From Candidatus Altimarinota bacterium (GTDB taxonomy: Bacteria > Patescibacteriota > Gracilibacteria > BD1-5 > UBA6164), in contig JAMONT010000035.1 in the NCBI GenBank assembly GCA_027066455.1, forward strand, positions 1-42,527: a stretch of 42,527 nucleotides of DNA, given 5' to 3'. The translations under genes and the position numbers were made by a program. The notes below the pieces were generated by a model. The model was not told the origin of the DNA, ran no database searches, and worked only from the letters and a program-made list of their open reading frames with translations. Positions 33,158-42,266 of the stretch are shown piece by piece; the first letter of the stretch is position 1, and every line of letters begins with the position of its first letter.

Positions 33158-33170
33158 CTAATTTTTTATT
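33142..33170 (+). terminator. Hairpin terminator overlapping the 3' end of antitoxin paralogue 1
   Basis: TTAGTTTAAAAAATTAACTAA followed by T6. The stem is shared with the last codons of the orphan antitoxin. A near-identical hairpin lies at 34729-34758. Confidence 0.65.
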
Positions 33171-33198
33171 TTGCAAAAAATATTTTTTTAAATATAAT
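33171..33198 (+). promoter_or_regulatory. Promoter of antitoxin-toxin module 1
   Basis: TTGCAA (33171-33176), 16-bp spacer, TATAAT (33193-33198). The same block is repeated at 34762-34789 upstream of module 2, showing that the promoter was duplicated with the module. Confidence 0.75.
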
Positions 33199-33230
33199 GG
33201 AAATATATTTAAAAATTAATTTTAAAAATT

Positions 33231-33398
33231 ATGGTTTATATAAAAGATTGAGTAGAATATTTTACTATTGAAGAATCAATAAAAATTACAGATAATTATA
33301 TTGAAAAAAGTGCAAAAGAAATGATTTTTGAACTTAAAAAAGCAAGAGCAGAAAAAGAAAAAGTAAAATTAACTAATAAAGAACTTACTTATGTATAA
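33231..33398 (+). CDS. Antitoxin of RelE/ParE-like module 1
   Basis: A 55-residue protein (MVYIKDGVEYFTIEESIKIT, then DNYIEKSAKEMIFELKKARA, ending KELTYV). Its stop overlaps the toxin ATG in ATGTATAA (8 bp), giving translational coupling as is usual for antitoxin-toxin pairs. The DNA- and toxin-binding parts cannot be assigned; the family is small and unnamed. It is a paralogue of the genes at 33032, 33761 and 34822. Confidence 0.7.
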
Positions 33399-33732
33399 AG
33401 TAAAAATACCTAAAGAGATTCACAATAAAATTTTTAATTTTATAGATAATTATAAAATTTTTTTTATAAAAAGCTTTAATGACTCTTGAATATATTATGA
33501 AGATTTAATTATAGAAAATTATGTAAAAAATTCTAAAAAATTTCAAAGAGAAATATATTTTAGTATGAGAGATATTTTACAAGAAGAAAAAATAATTGCC
33601 TATAAACCACTAGAAAATAATAAATTTATGATAACAATAAAAGTTTTGAATTATAGATTATTTGTAGAATATTCTGAAGATAATAATGATAAACTAAGAT
33701 TTGTAGAAAATATTAGTTTTAATAAAAAATAA
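33391..33732 (+). CDS. RelE/ParE-like toxin, module 1
   Basis: A 113-residue protein. The profile (short N-terminal helices, then AYKPLENNKFMITIKVLNYR, then LFVEYSEDNNDKLRFVENIS) matches the RelE/ParE-type toxins common in CPR genomes, which end in an R-L-x-x-x-Y-S-x-D...R-x-V-E strand pattern. The last 51 residues are almost identical to the module 2 toxin at 34967, while the first 62 are clearly diverged. Target (mRNA or gyrase) cannot be told. Confidence 0.68.
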
Positions 33733-33760
33733 AATATATTTTAAAATTAATTTTATAATT

Positions 33761-33892
33761 ATGGTTTATATAAAAGATTGAAAAAAATATTTTTCTATAG
33801 AAGAAATGGAAAAGAGATTAGATAATTATATTGAAAAAAGTGCTGATGAAATGATTTTAGAATTAAGAAAAAAAATTAGTTTAAAAAATTAA
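33761..33892 (+). CDS. Orphan antitoxin-like protein (paralogue 3)
   Basis: A 43-residue protein MVYIKDGKKYFSIEEMEKRL, DNYIEKSADEMILELRKK, ISLKN. The N-terminal half belongs to the MVYIKDG type (as at 33231), and the C-terminus is identical to paralogue 1. No toxin gene follows; a membrane protein gene does. It was likely truncated by a deletion fusing it to terminator-like sequence. Confidence 0.6.
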
Positions 33893-33932
33893 ATATATTA
33901 TTTTTAGTTTATTTTTATAAAAAGTAGAAAAT

Positions 33933-34727
33933 ATGAAAAAAATTATTTTATCATTTATTAAATTTAGTTCTTTTATCATTTTAATAATATCTTTTATTTT
34001 ATTATTTTTAACTTTTTTTAATAAATCATTTTATTTTTGATTATGACAAACTTATTTAAAGTATGAAGTTAAAAATAAAATAAATAATTTTGATGAAAAG
34101 TTAAATGATTATGCTAATAAAAATACAAAACTCTGATGATTTCTTGATAAAACTTGATTAAATAAAATAAAAGGTAAATCAAGAGAAAAAATTGAAAATA
34201 ATATAGATAAAAATATAGAAAAATATTTTTCTACAAAAAATAATGTTAAAGATATAAAAATTTTTTGAAAATCTTTAAAAGAAGAATTAGGAAAAGTTAA
34301 AAATAATTTTATAAAAGATATTAGAATATTTTTAATAACTAATATTATAGGTTTTTTAATGATATATTTGCTCTTATTTTATAGGAAAAGGAAAGATATT
34401 ATTAAAAATATGTTTTATATTATAGTTATAATGTTTTTAGTTTTATTATGAGGTTTGATTTTTTATGTAATATGACAAAATTGGATAATTAATATTATTA
34501 CAAATAGTTTTTTATGATATGTATATCCTATTTTAATAATAATTTTTACTTTAATTTTTATGTTTTTTTATAAAAGACCAATTGAAAGCTGAGAAATATT
34601 ATCTATAACATCAGATGGAATAAATAATAAAATAAATGATTTAGATGTAAGTGATGTTGTTTTAGAAAGTTCTAATTGATTTTTTTCTTTCATTATTTCT
34701 ATGATTTTTATACCTTTTGATTTATAA
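33933..34727 (+). CDS. Hypothetical membrane protein inside the toxin-antitoxin island
   Basis: A 264-residue protein with about four or five hydrophobic segments: residues 4-30 (FIKFSSFIILIISFILLFLT), 130-146 (IRIFLITNIIGFLMIYLLLF), 157-180 (MFYIIVIMFLVLLWGLIFYV), 193-213 (YVYPILIIIFTLIFMFFY) and the C-terminus (FFSFIISMIFIPF). A charged soluble stretch spans 36-125. I do not recognise a family. Its position between duplicated antitoxin modules suggests cargo or a membrane-acting component. Confidence 0.5.
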
Positions 34728-34728
34728 A

Positions 34729-34758
34729 AATTAGTTAAAAAATTTAACTAATTTTTTT
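34729..34758 (+). terminator. Hairpin terminator after membrane protein gene
   Basis: AATTAGTTAAA pairs with TTTAACTAATT and T-run. It is a near copy of the hairpin at 33142-33170, with the same downstream ATTTTGC and promoter. Confidence 0.8.
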
Positions 34759-34761
34759 ATT

Positions 34762-34789
34762 TTGCAAAAAATATTTTTTTAAATATAAT
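34762..34789 (+). promoter_or_regulatory. Promoter of antitoxin-toxin module 2
   Basis: TTGCAA (34762-34767), 16-bp spacer, TATAAT (34784-34789). It is duplicated from the module 1 promoter. Confidence 0.75.
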
Positions 34790-34821
34790 AAGTTTATATT
34801 TTAAAATTAATTTTAAAAATT

Positions 34822-34974
34822 ATGACAAAAAAACAATATTGAGATTTAGCTTTTGAAGAATTAGATTATCATTTTGAGCATTTTATAGAAAAAAGTGCTG
34901 ATGGAATGATTTTAGAACTAAATAAAAAAAGAGCAAATAAAAAAATAATTGTTAAAGAATTAGCTTATGTATAA
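34822..34974 (+). CDS. Antitoxin of RelE/ParE-like module 2
   Basis: A 50-residue protein (MTKKQYGDLAFEELDYHFEH, FIEKSADGMILELNKKRANK, ending KELAYV). It shares the KSAD(E/G)MI core with the other paralogues and overlaps the toxin ATG by 8 bp in ATGTATAA, exactly as in module 1. Confidence 0.7.
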
Positions 34975-35308
34975 AATAATTTTAAGAAAACAAGCTAAAG
35001 ATACAATCGAAAAATTTATTATTTCTTATAAAAATAGTTACTTAAAAATGTATAGTGATACTTGAATATATTATGAAGATATAATAAGAGAAAATTATAT
35101 AAAAATTGCTAAAAATTTTTATTTTGATATTAAAAATAATATTGAAAAATCTTTACAAGAAGAAAAAATAATTGCCTATAAACCACTAGAAAATAATAAA
35201 TTTATAATAACAATAAAAGTTTTGAATTATAGATTATTTGTAGAATATTCTGAAAATAATAATGATAAACTAAGGTTTGTAGAAAATATTAGTTTTAATA
35301 AAAAATAG
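34967..35308 (+). CDS. RelE/ParE-like toxin, module 2
   Basis: A 113-residue paralogue of the toxin at 33391, of identical length. The N-terminal half (MYKIILRKQAKDTIEKFIIS, YSDTGIYYEDII) differs. The C-terminal 51 residues differ at two positions only, and the DNA of that block (35153-35308) differs at three coding bases plus the stop (TAG versus TAA). This pattern points to recent recombination or gene conversion. Confidence 0.68.
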
Positions 35309-35339
35309 AAAATTAACTTTAAAAAGTTAATTTTTTTAT
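35309..35339 (+). terminator. Hairpin terminator after module 2
   Basis: AAATTAACTTT pairs with AAGTTAATTT and is followed by a T-run. Confidence 0.8.
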
Positions 35340-35387
35340 TTTTTCAAGAAAATTGCGCACTTTGAACTAGAATGTAGGAAAAAATAT

Positions 35388-35418
35388 TTGACTAAAAAAT
35401 AAAAATAAATAATATATT
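35388..35418 (+). promoter_or_regulatory. Promoter of htpG
   Basis: -35 TTGACT (35388-35393). The -10 is AATATA (35411-35416, spacer 17) or TATATT (35413-35418). It borders the CIRCE operator. Confidence 0.6.
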
Positions 35419-35443
35419 AGCACAAAAAAAACTAGTGTGCTAA
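35417..35443. promoter_or_regulatory. CIRCE operator upstream of htpG
   Basis: TTAGCACAA-N9-GTGTGCTAA, arms with one mismatch. It is the third CIRCE-type site in the window. htpG is not under CIRCE control in most well-studied bacteria. Confidence 0.85.
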
Positions 35444-35470
35444 TATATTTAAATAATTTAATAAAAAAAA

Positions 35471-37414
35471 ATGACAAAAAAACACAATTTTGAAGCAGAA
35501 ACTGGTAGAATATTAGAACTTTTGACACATTCTATTTATTCTAATAAAGAAATTTTTTTAAGAGAAGTTGTTTCTAATAGTTCTGATGCTATTGATAAAG
35601 CTAGAATCAAATCTTTAACTGATACAAATTTTTTAAAAGCTTGAGAAAAATTTGAAATAAAAATAAATGTAAATGAAAAAAATAATTCTATTATTATAGA
35701 AGATAATGGGATTTGAATGGATAAAGAAAGTTTACAAAAAAATCTTTGAACTATTGCAAAATCTGGAACAAAAGAATTCGTAGAAAAATTAAAAAAAGCA
35801 AAAGAAGGCTCTGAACATAATCTTATTTGACAATTTTGAGTTGGATTTTATTCAGCTTTTATGGTAGCTGATAAAGTAGAAGTTGATAGTAAAACTAATG
35901 AAAGTGAAGCAAATAAATGGATTTCTGACTGAAAAACTGGTTATGAACTTGTTTCAGGAGAAAAAAAAGAAAGATGAACAAGAGTAGAAATTTTTTTAAA
36001 TGAAGCAAATAAAGAACTTTTAAGTGAATGGAAAATAAAAGAATTAGTAAAAAAATATTCTAATTATGCTCCAACTCCAATTATGCTAGAAGTTGAAGAA
36101 AAAGAAGAAAAGGATTGAAAAGAAGTAATTAAAGGAAAAAAATGGGAACAAATAAATGAATCTAAAGCTATTTGGAAAAAAAATAAATCTGAAATAAAAC
36201 CAGAAGAATTAGAAGAATTTTATAAATCTATAAGTATGGATTTTAATAAATATTTGACTTATTCACACATAAATATTGAATGAATGGTAAGTTATAAATC
36301 TTTGCTTTTTGTTCCAATGCAAAAAAATATGTTCAATGATTTGAGTGATCCAAACAAAGAATATTGACCAAAACTTTATATTCAAAATGTTTTGATTTTG
36401 GAAAATGCAAAAGAATTACTTCCTGTTTGGTTGAGATTTGTTTCTTGAGTTGTTGAAACTTCTGATTTACCTTTGAATATTTCAAGAGAAATGTTGCAAA
36501 ATAATTCTTCACTTGAAAAAATAAAAAAAGGTTTGGTTAAAAAAGTTTTAGCTGAACTAAAAAAATCTATGAAAAATGATGAAAAAAACTATGATATTTT
36601 CTTAGAAAATTATGCAAAACTTTTGAAAGAATGAGTTTATTATGAAACTTGAGAACAAAAAGAAGAAATTGCTTCAATTTTGAAATTTAAAAATTTAGAA
36701 TGAAAAAATATTAGTTTAGATGAATATTTAGAAAATTCAATTACCCTCTCTCCTGAATCCTCTCTCCCTGATGGGGAGAAAGGGGCTACAGAAGAAAAAA
36801 TAATTTATTATGTTGTTTGAAAATCTGAATCAGAAGTTTTAGCAAGTCCATATTTGTCTCAATTTAGAGAAAATAATGTTGATGTTTTACTTTTAACTGA
36901 CCCAATTGATTCATTTTTAGTTCAAAATTTTAATGAATACAAAAAAGCAAAATTAAAATCTATAACTTCAAGTGATATAAAATTAAAACAAGATTCTAAA
37001 GAAGAAAAAGAAAAAAAAGAAGAAGTAAAAAAAGATTTTAAAGATTTTTTAGAACTTACAAAAAATACTATTTCAGCTGATAAAATAGAAAAAGTTGAAT
37101 TAAATGAAAATCTTTGAGAAGCTATTTGAGCTTTGAAAACTCCAGAATGATGAGTAAATCCTGAAATGGAAAAAATGATGAAAACTATGGGGCAACCAGT
37201 TCCTGAACAAAAAAGAATTTTAGAATTAAATCCAAATACTGGACTTGTAAAATCTATGAAAGCTGAATTTGAAAAAGATTTGAAATCTGAAAAATTATCT
37301 GATATGATAAAATATGCTTATAATCAAGCCATTTTACTGGAATGAGGAGAATTAGAAAATATAGCAGATTTTGTAGCTCTAACTAATAAATTTGCAGGAA
37401 AATATTTAAAATAA
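35471..37414 (+). CDS. htpG: Chaperone HtpG (Hsp90)
   Basis: A 647-residue bacterial Hsp90. The GHKL ATPase motifs are present: [38 protein letters not shown], and [20 protein letters not shown]. The middle domain shows [11 protein letters not shown] and [15 protein letters not shown] dispersed repeat is inserted in frame at 36744-36790 (residues about 425-440, read [15 protein letters not shown]) directly before IIYYVVGKSES, in the middle/C-terminal boundary where other HtpG proteins have a short hairpin. Length otherwise fits the family (about 620-630). Confidence 0.96.
36744..36790 (+). repeat. Dispersed palindromic repeat, family A, in frame inside htpG
   Basis: CCCTCTCTCCTGAATCCT, then CTCTCCCTGATGGGGAGA and AAGGGGCTACA, the complete family A consensus. 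It adds about 16 codons without a frameshift. Confidence 0.9.
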
Positions 37415-37415
37415 T

Positions 37416-37463
37416 CCCTCTCTCTTGAATTCTCTCTCCCTTTTTAGGGAGAAAGAGGTTACA
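37416..37463 (+). repeat. Dispersed palindromic repeat, family A (htpG-sbcC spacer)
   Basis: CCCTCTCTCTTGAATTCT, then CTCTCCCTTTTTAGGGAGA and AAGAGGTTACA. It starts 2 bp after the htpG stop. Confidence 0.85.
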
Positions 37464-37495
37464 GTACACTACTAATTAAAAATTTTAGACACAAT

Positions 37496-39928
37496 ATGCA
37501 ATTAACATCAATAAAATTTTTAAACTTTAGAAGGTTTAGACAAGAAGAAATAAATTTAAAATCAGGTTTCACAATTATTTTTGGTAAAAATTGAAGCTGA
37601 AAATCAAGTATAATTGATGGAATTTGATTTTGTCTTTTTGGTGCCTGAAATAAGGACTTTTCTAGAGGAGTCACGCTAGATTTTAAAAGTTATTTTTTAA
37701 ATGATAGAAAACCTTCAAAAATAGAGTTAAATTTTGTTTTTTCTTGAGACCAATATAGAGTTGTTAGAATTATTGATAAAGGAATAAAAAAATTTGAAAA
37801 TGATTTTATTTTAGAAAGAGAAGATTTACTTTTTTGACCAAAATCTTTAAAAATTGTTTGATGAACTGAAATAACTAATTTTTTAATAAAACTTTTTTGA
37901 GTATCAAGAGAAATTTTTTTAAAATCAGTTTTTACAAAACAAAAAGATTTATCAGTTTTTTCTTGAGATAAATCAGCTAGAAAAAGTCTTATAAATTCTA
38001 TTTTATGAATTGATAAATTAGAAAAAATTATAAGAGATTTTTCAAAGTGTGAATATTCTAAAAAAACTGAACTTAGAATAATAAAATCTGAATTAGAAAA
38101 TTTTGATTTAGAAAAAATAAAAAAAGAATTAATAGAATTTTCTAAGCAAAAAACTGAATTAGAAAAGCAAGAAAAGGAATTTAAAAAACAATTAGAAGAA
38201 AAGAAAAAAGAATTTTTTAAGCAAGAAAAAGAATTTAAAATTCAGGAAAAAATAAAAGAAAATTTTGAAAATAATTTTAATTTATTTGAAAAAATAAAAA
38301 TTAGACAAGAAAATTTGAAAAAAAATATAGAAAATATAAAAGAAGAATTAAAAAATTTGGAAGAAAAAAAACAAATTTTGGAAGAAAAAAAATATATTTT
38401 TGAAACAGAAAAAATTTTGAAAGAAAAAATAGATATTTTGAAAAAAGAAGAAATTTTTTTTAAACAAAAACAAATATTAGAAAAAGAAAAAATTGAATTA
38501 GAAAAGAAAATAAGAGAAATTTTTTTAGAAATTAAATCCCTCTCTCCTGCACTTGACAGCATGACCCACAAGGGGCCGAAATCCTTTTTACCTATTAATG
38601 AAAAAGGGGCTACAAAAGAAAATATAGAAAAAAATCTAGAAGAAAAAAATAAAAATTTAAAAGAAATATTACAAAAAAAATTTGGACTTGAAAAAGAATT
38701 AGAAATAATTTTGGAAGAATGAAAACAAATAAAAAATGAACTTGAAGAAATAAAAAAATTGGCAAGCAGTGCAAAATGTCCAACTTGTAAAAGGGAGTTA
38801 TGAGATTATGCACCAAATTTATTAAAAATAATTAATGAAAAAAGAGAAGAAAAAATAGTTATTTATAATGAAAAAAAGAAAAAAATAAAAGAATTAGAAA
38901 TAGAAGAAAAAAATTTGTGAGAAAAAATTTTGGAACTTGAAAAAATAAAAAATGATTTGGAAGAAGCAGAAAAAAAATTAATTAGATTACAAGATTTAGA
39001 AAAAAATAAAAAAGAAAATATTGATTTAATTAATAAAAAATTATTAGAATTAAAAAATATTAATTTTGATGAAAAAATTTTAAATAAATTAATTTTAGAT
39101 TTTGAAAAGCTGAATTTAGAAACAAAAAAATTGAGAATTTTAGAATGAGAAATTAAAAAAATTGATATTTTAAAAAAAGATTTAAAAGATTTTTCAAATG
39201 ATTTAGAACAAAAAAAATTAGAAAAAAAAGATTTGGAAAAAAATTTAGAAGAAATTAATTTTGATAAGCAAAATTTTTTAAAATTAAAACTAAAACAAGA
39301 AAATTTTAATAAAATAATTTTGGAAAAAACAGAAAAATTATGATTTTTTAAAGATGAAATAAATGTTTTAGATAAACAAATTTTTATTAAAAATACTGAA
39401 AAAGAAAATAATAAACAAAAAGAAAAAAGGAAAAATAATATTTTAAAAGATTTAGATTTACTCAATTTAAAACAAAGAATTTTTTCTGATTATTCTATTT
39501 ATTTACTTAATTTTTTAAAACCAAAAATAGAATTTTTAGCATCAAATTATTTTGCAACAGCAACAAATAATAAATATACTTCGATTAGTTTGGATACAGA
39601 ATACAGAATAAAAATCGACGAAAAATCTCTAGATTTATATTCTTGAGGTGAACAAGATTTGGCTAATTTATGTCTTAGAATAGCTCTTGGTCAAAATCTA
39701 AGTATTACAAATACTTGAAATTTAATCAACTTTTTAATTTTAGATGAAGTTTTATGAAGTCAAGACAAAGTAAGACAAGAAAATATTTTACTTGCTTTAA
39801 AAAAATTGGAAACAAAATTTAGTCAAATTATTTTGATAAGCCATATTGATGATTTAAAAGATATTTGAGACAATTTAATTGAAGTAAAAAGTTTGGATAA
39901 TTTTGAAAGTGAAATTGTTAGTGTTTAG
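37496..39928 (+). CDS. sbcC: SbcC/Rad50-like DNA repair ATPase with in-frame repeat
   Basis: An 810-residue SMC-like ATPase that with SbcD processes DNA ends and hairpins. Walker A is IIFGKNGSGKSSI (30-37). Long coiled coils flank a zinc hook CPTCKREL (Cys428, Cys431). The signature is YSGGEQDLANLCLRIAL and Walker B is NFLILDEVLGSQD. A palindromic repeat variant lies in frame at 38538-38614 (residues about 348-373), within the ascending coiled coil before the hook, and adds Pro/Gly residues that should break the coil locally. sbcD is not in the window. Length is shorter than the usual 1000. Confidence 0.9.
38538..38614 (+). repeat. Dispersed repeat variant, in frame inside sbcC
   Basis: Begins CCCTCTCTCCTGCACTTGAC and ends GAAAAAGGGGCTACA like family A. 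The centre is replaced by an unusual GC-rich segment (CAGCATGACCCACAAGGGGC) and a different spacer. Total about 77 bp. Confidence 0.75.
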
Positions 39929-40055
39929 ATTTACTTTACTTTTTTTAACATTTAATGAAATATAATCTTTTCTTGTCAATCTAAAATGTTTGATTTTTTT
40001 ATGAAAAAAAATATAATTATTTAGTTAAAAAGATTTATTTATTTAAAAAAATATT

Positions 40056-40664
40056 ATGAAAAAAATAATTATTATGTTATTTATTACTTTTTCTTTAGTT
40101 TCTTGTACAGATAATAAATTAGAAAGTAATAACTCAGAAAAAGATAATTCTGTAATTATGGAAAAAGAATCTAACTTAGAAGAAAATAATTTTGAAAATG
40201 GAGAAAAAACTATGGAAGAAAAATTGGAAGATATAAAATTAGATTGAGAAGAATATTGAGATTTGAAAGATTTTATAAGAAAAGATTTGGAAGAAGATGA
40301 TAAACAAGTGATTTTAAAAATTTTAGAACAAAGAAAAGAAGAACAAAAAACTATTATAGAAACTCTTGAAAAAGCTATAATAGAATGAAATTTTGATGAG
40401 AAATTTGTAGAGATAAAAGCTATAAGAAGTATTTATAAAACTAGAATTTTACCTTATATTATTATAGACAAAAAAGAAACTTTTTCAAAAATGTCAAATG
40501 ATTGAAATATTAGACTAAAAGCTTTTTTTATATCAAAAATGAATAAAATAAAAGCAAGAAGTAATAATTTAAAAGAAAAACAAGAAGAAAATGAAAAACA
40601 AGATAAAATAACAGAAAAAATAAAAGAAATTAATGAAAAGAAAAAAGAAGAATTAGAAAAATAA
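40056..40664 (+). CDS. Lipoprotein of unknown function
   Basis: A 202-residue protein with a lipobox: MKKIIIMLFITFSLVSCTDN, Cys17 being the expected lipidated residue. The mature part is very acidic near the N-terminus (NSEKDNSVIMEKESNLEENN) and then helical with a Lys/Glu-rich tail (EEVEKQ-type repeats, NEKKKEELEK). No family is recognised. A strong terminator follows. Confidence 0.75.
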
Positions 40665-40670
40665 AATATT

Positions 40671-40712
40671 AAAAAAAGTAGAATGTAATTAAATTACATT
40701 CTACTTTTTTTT
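40671..40712. terminator. Bidirectional hairpin terminator
   Basis: AAAAAAAGTAGAATGTAATT, AA, then its perfect complement ending in T-run. It serves the lipoprotein gene and the convergent YqhA-like gene. Confidence 0.92.
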
Positions 40713-41171
40713 AGAAAAATAAATACTTAAACTTATTAAAAAAATACCAAATGCAAATGCTAATAATTCATAAGAATCTTTATAAGTAAGTTCAATGGAA
40801 TATTGAAAATAAGTTATTATTAAGATTATTAAAATTACAGATGTAAGTTTTTCTTTTAAATCATATAAATTATTAACAATAAAAGCTTTTGGTAATTTTA
40901 CTGTTGTATTATCAGATTTTAAATAAATTTCATACAAACTAAATGAGACAATTAATGTGATAATTCATATAAGAAAAAGATCAACAGAAGTTATTAATTG
41001 TACAATAAGTTTTTTATCTGTAAGGTCATTTAAGCTAAATAATGTAAAATTTATAAATGTCCATATAAATGTAAAAATAGATGAAATTGCTAAACCTAAA
41101 ACAGCAAGTACAATAAAAAATCTGCTTTTAAATAGTATATATTCAAAAAATTTTGCTATTTTTTTTTTCAT
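40701..41171 (-). CDS. YqhA-like (UPF0114) membrane protein
   Basis: A 156-residue membrane protein with about four hydrophobic segments: FFIVLAVLGLAISSIFTFIW, QLITSVDLFLIGIITLIVSF, SVILIILIITYFQYSI and LLAFAFGIFLISLSIYF. The LITSVDLFLIG...SLYEIYL arrangement matches the UPF0114 family (xxxDxxLIGxxLxxFxxGLYELF). Function of the family is unknown. The upstream spacer (41172-41406) has only AT-rich sequence and a hairpin. Confidence 0.78.
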
Positions 41172-41344
41172 TTTTTTTGTTATTATTAAAGATTATTATA
41201 ATTTTTATTAAGTCTAAATAAGTTTTTTATAAAACATAATATATAAATTAACAATTATTTTATAGTAGTTTATCTTTTTTTAAATAAAAGCAAATAAATA
41301 ACTATCATTTATTTTTTTTACAAATCTTTTTTTGTATTATTATA

Positions 41345-41385
41345 CAAAAAAAATCTAAAAAAATAAATATTTTTTTAGATTTTTT
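41345..41385. terminator. Hairpin terminator downstream of rplA
   Basis: AAAAAATCTAAAAAAATA pairs with TATTTTTTTAGATTTTTT. It is all A/T apart from two G-C pairs, and on the minus strand it follows the rplA stop by about 20 bp. Confidence 0.6.
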
Positions 41386-41406
41386 AGTTTTTTAAAATTT
41401 TCAAAC

Positions 41407-42096
41407 TTATGAGCTTTCTAATTTTATAGAAGGTCACATAGCATTACAAATGAAAATATCTTCAATATATTTTCATTTAGATCAGCTAGGTTTTACTTCT
41501 TTTACAGTATTTAAGAAAAATTTTAAATTTTCACTTAATTTATCTTTACCAAAAGATAATTTTCCAAAAATAGAATGAATGTTACCTTGTTTATCAGTTT
41601 TAAATTCAAATTTTCAAGCAGCAATTTCTTTTGTGATAGCAATCAAGTCTTCTCAAACAGTACCAGCTTTAGGATTAGGCATAAGACCTTTTGGTCACAA
41701 AACTCTTGCAACTTTACCTAAATGTCTCATCATTGAAGGACTAGCAATACATACATCAAAATTTAAATCAACACTTCAAGCAGCAATATCAGCAATTAAA
41801 TCTTCTCCTCAAGCAACTGTTGCTCAAGCTCTTTTTAAATCATCAGCTGAAATAGAATCTGAAAAAGCACAAATTTTTGGAACTTTACCACTTCAATTTG
41901 GAAGAGAAATAGTAGATCTAATTATTTGATCAGCATGTTTTGGATCTAAGTTTAAATTTAAATGAATTTCTACTGTAGGATCAAATTTTACAGTATTTGT
42001 TTTTTCTAATAATTCAACAGCTTCTTCTATTCAATAAGCCACTTCTTTATTTACAAGCTCTATAGCTTTATTATATTTTTTACCTCTTTTTGCCAT
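41407..42096 (-). CDS. rplA: 50S ribosomal protein L1
   Basis: A 229-residue ribosomal protein of the L1 stalk. [20 protein letters not shown] at the N-terminus, [20 protein letters not shown] and the L1 signature [14 protein letters not shown] leave no doubt. The C-terminus [22 protein letters not shown] is normal. rplK (L11), usually just upstream, is not here: the divergent region leads to a membrane protein instead. Confidence 0.97.
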
Positions 42097-42198
42097 AATA
42101 ATATTTTAAATAATAATAAGGTATAATGAATTTTATTCAAAAAATTCTCCCTTAAAAGCCAAAATATTATATATAAAAAAATAAAAATGCAAATTTTT

Positions 42199-42227
42199 TT
42201 GACACTTATTTTTTTTTATGATAAAAT
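42199..42227 (+). promoter_or_regulatory. Promoter of the last gene
   Basis: TTGACA (42199-42204), 17-bp spacer, TAAAAT (42222-42227), a near-consensus sigma-70 promoter 40 bp before the ATG of the partial membrane protein gene. Confidence 0.8.
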
Positions 42228-42266
42228 ATATAGGAATACAAATTGAAAAAATAATTTAAAAAATAT

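Noticed and set aside
38863-39465. 200-codon minus-strand open frame of Ser/Phe/Lys repeats
   Set aside because: It is the antisense shadow of the SbcC coiled coil.
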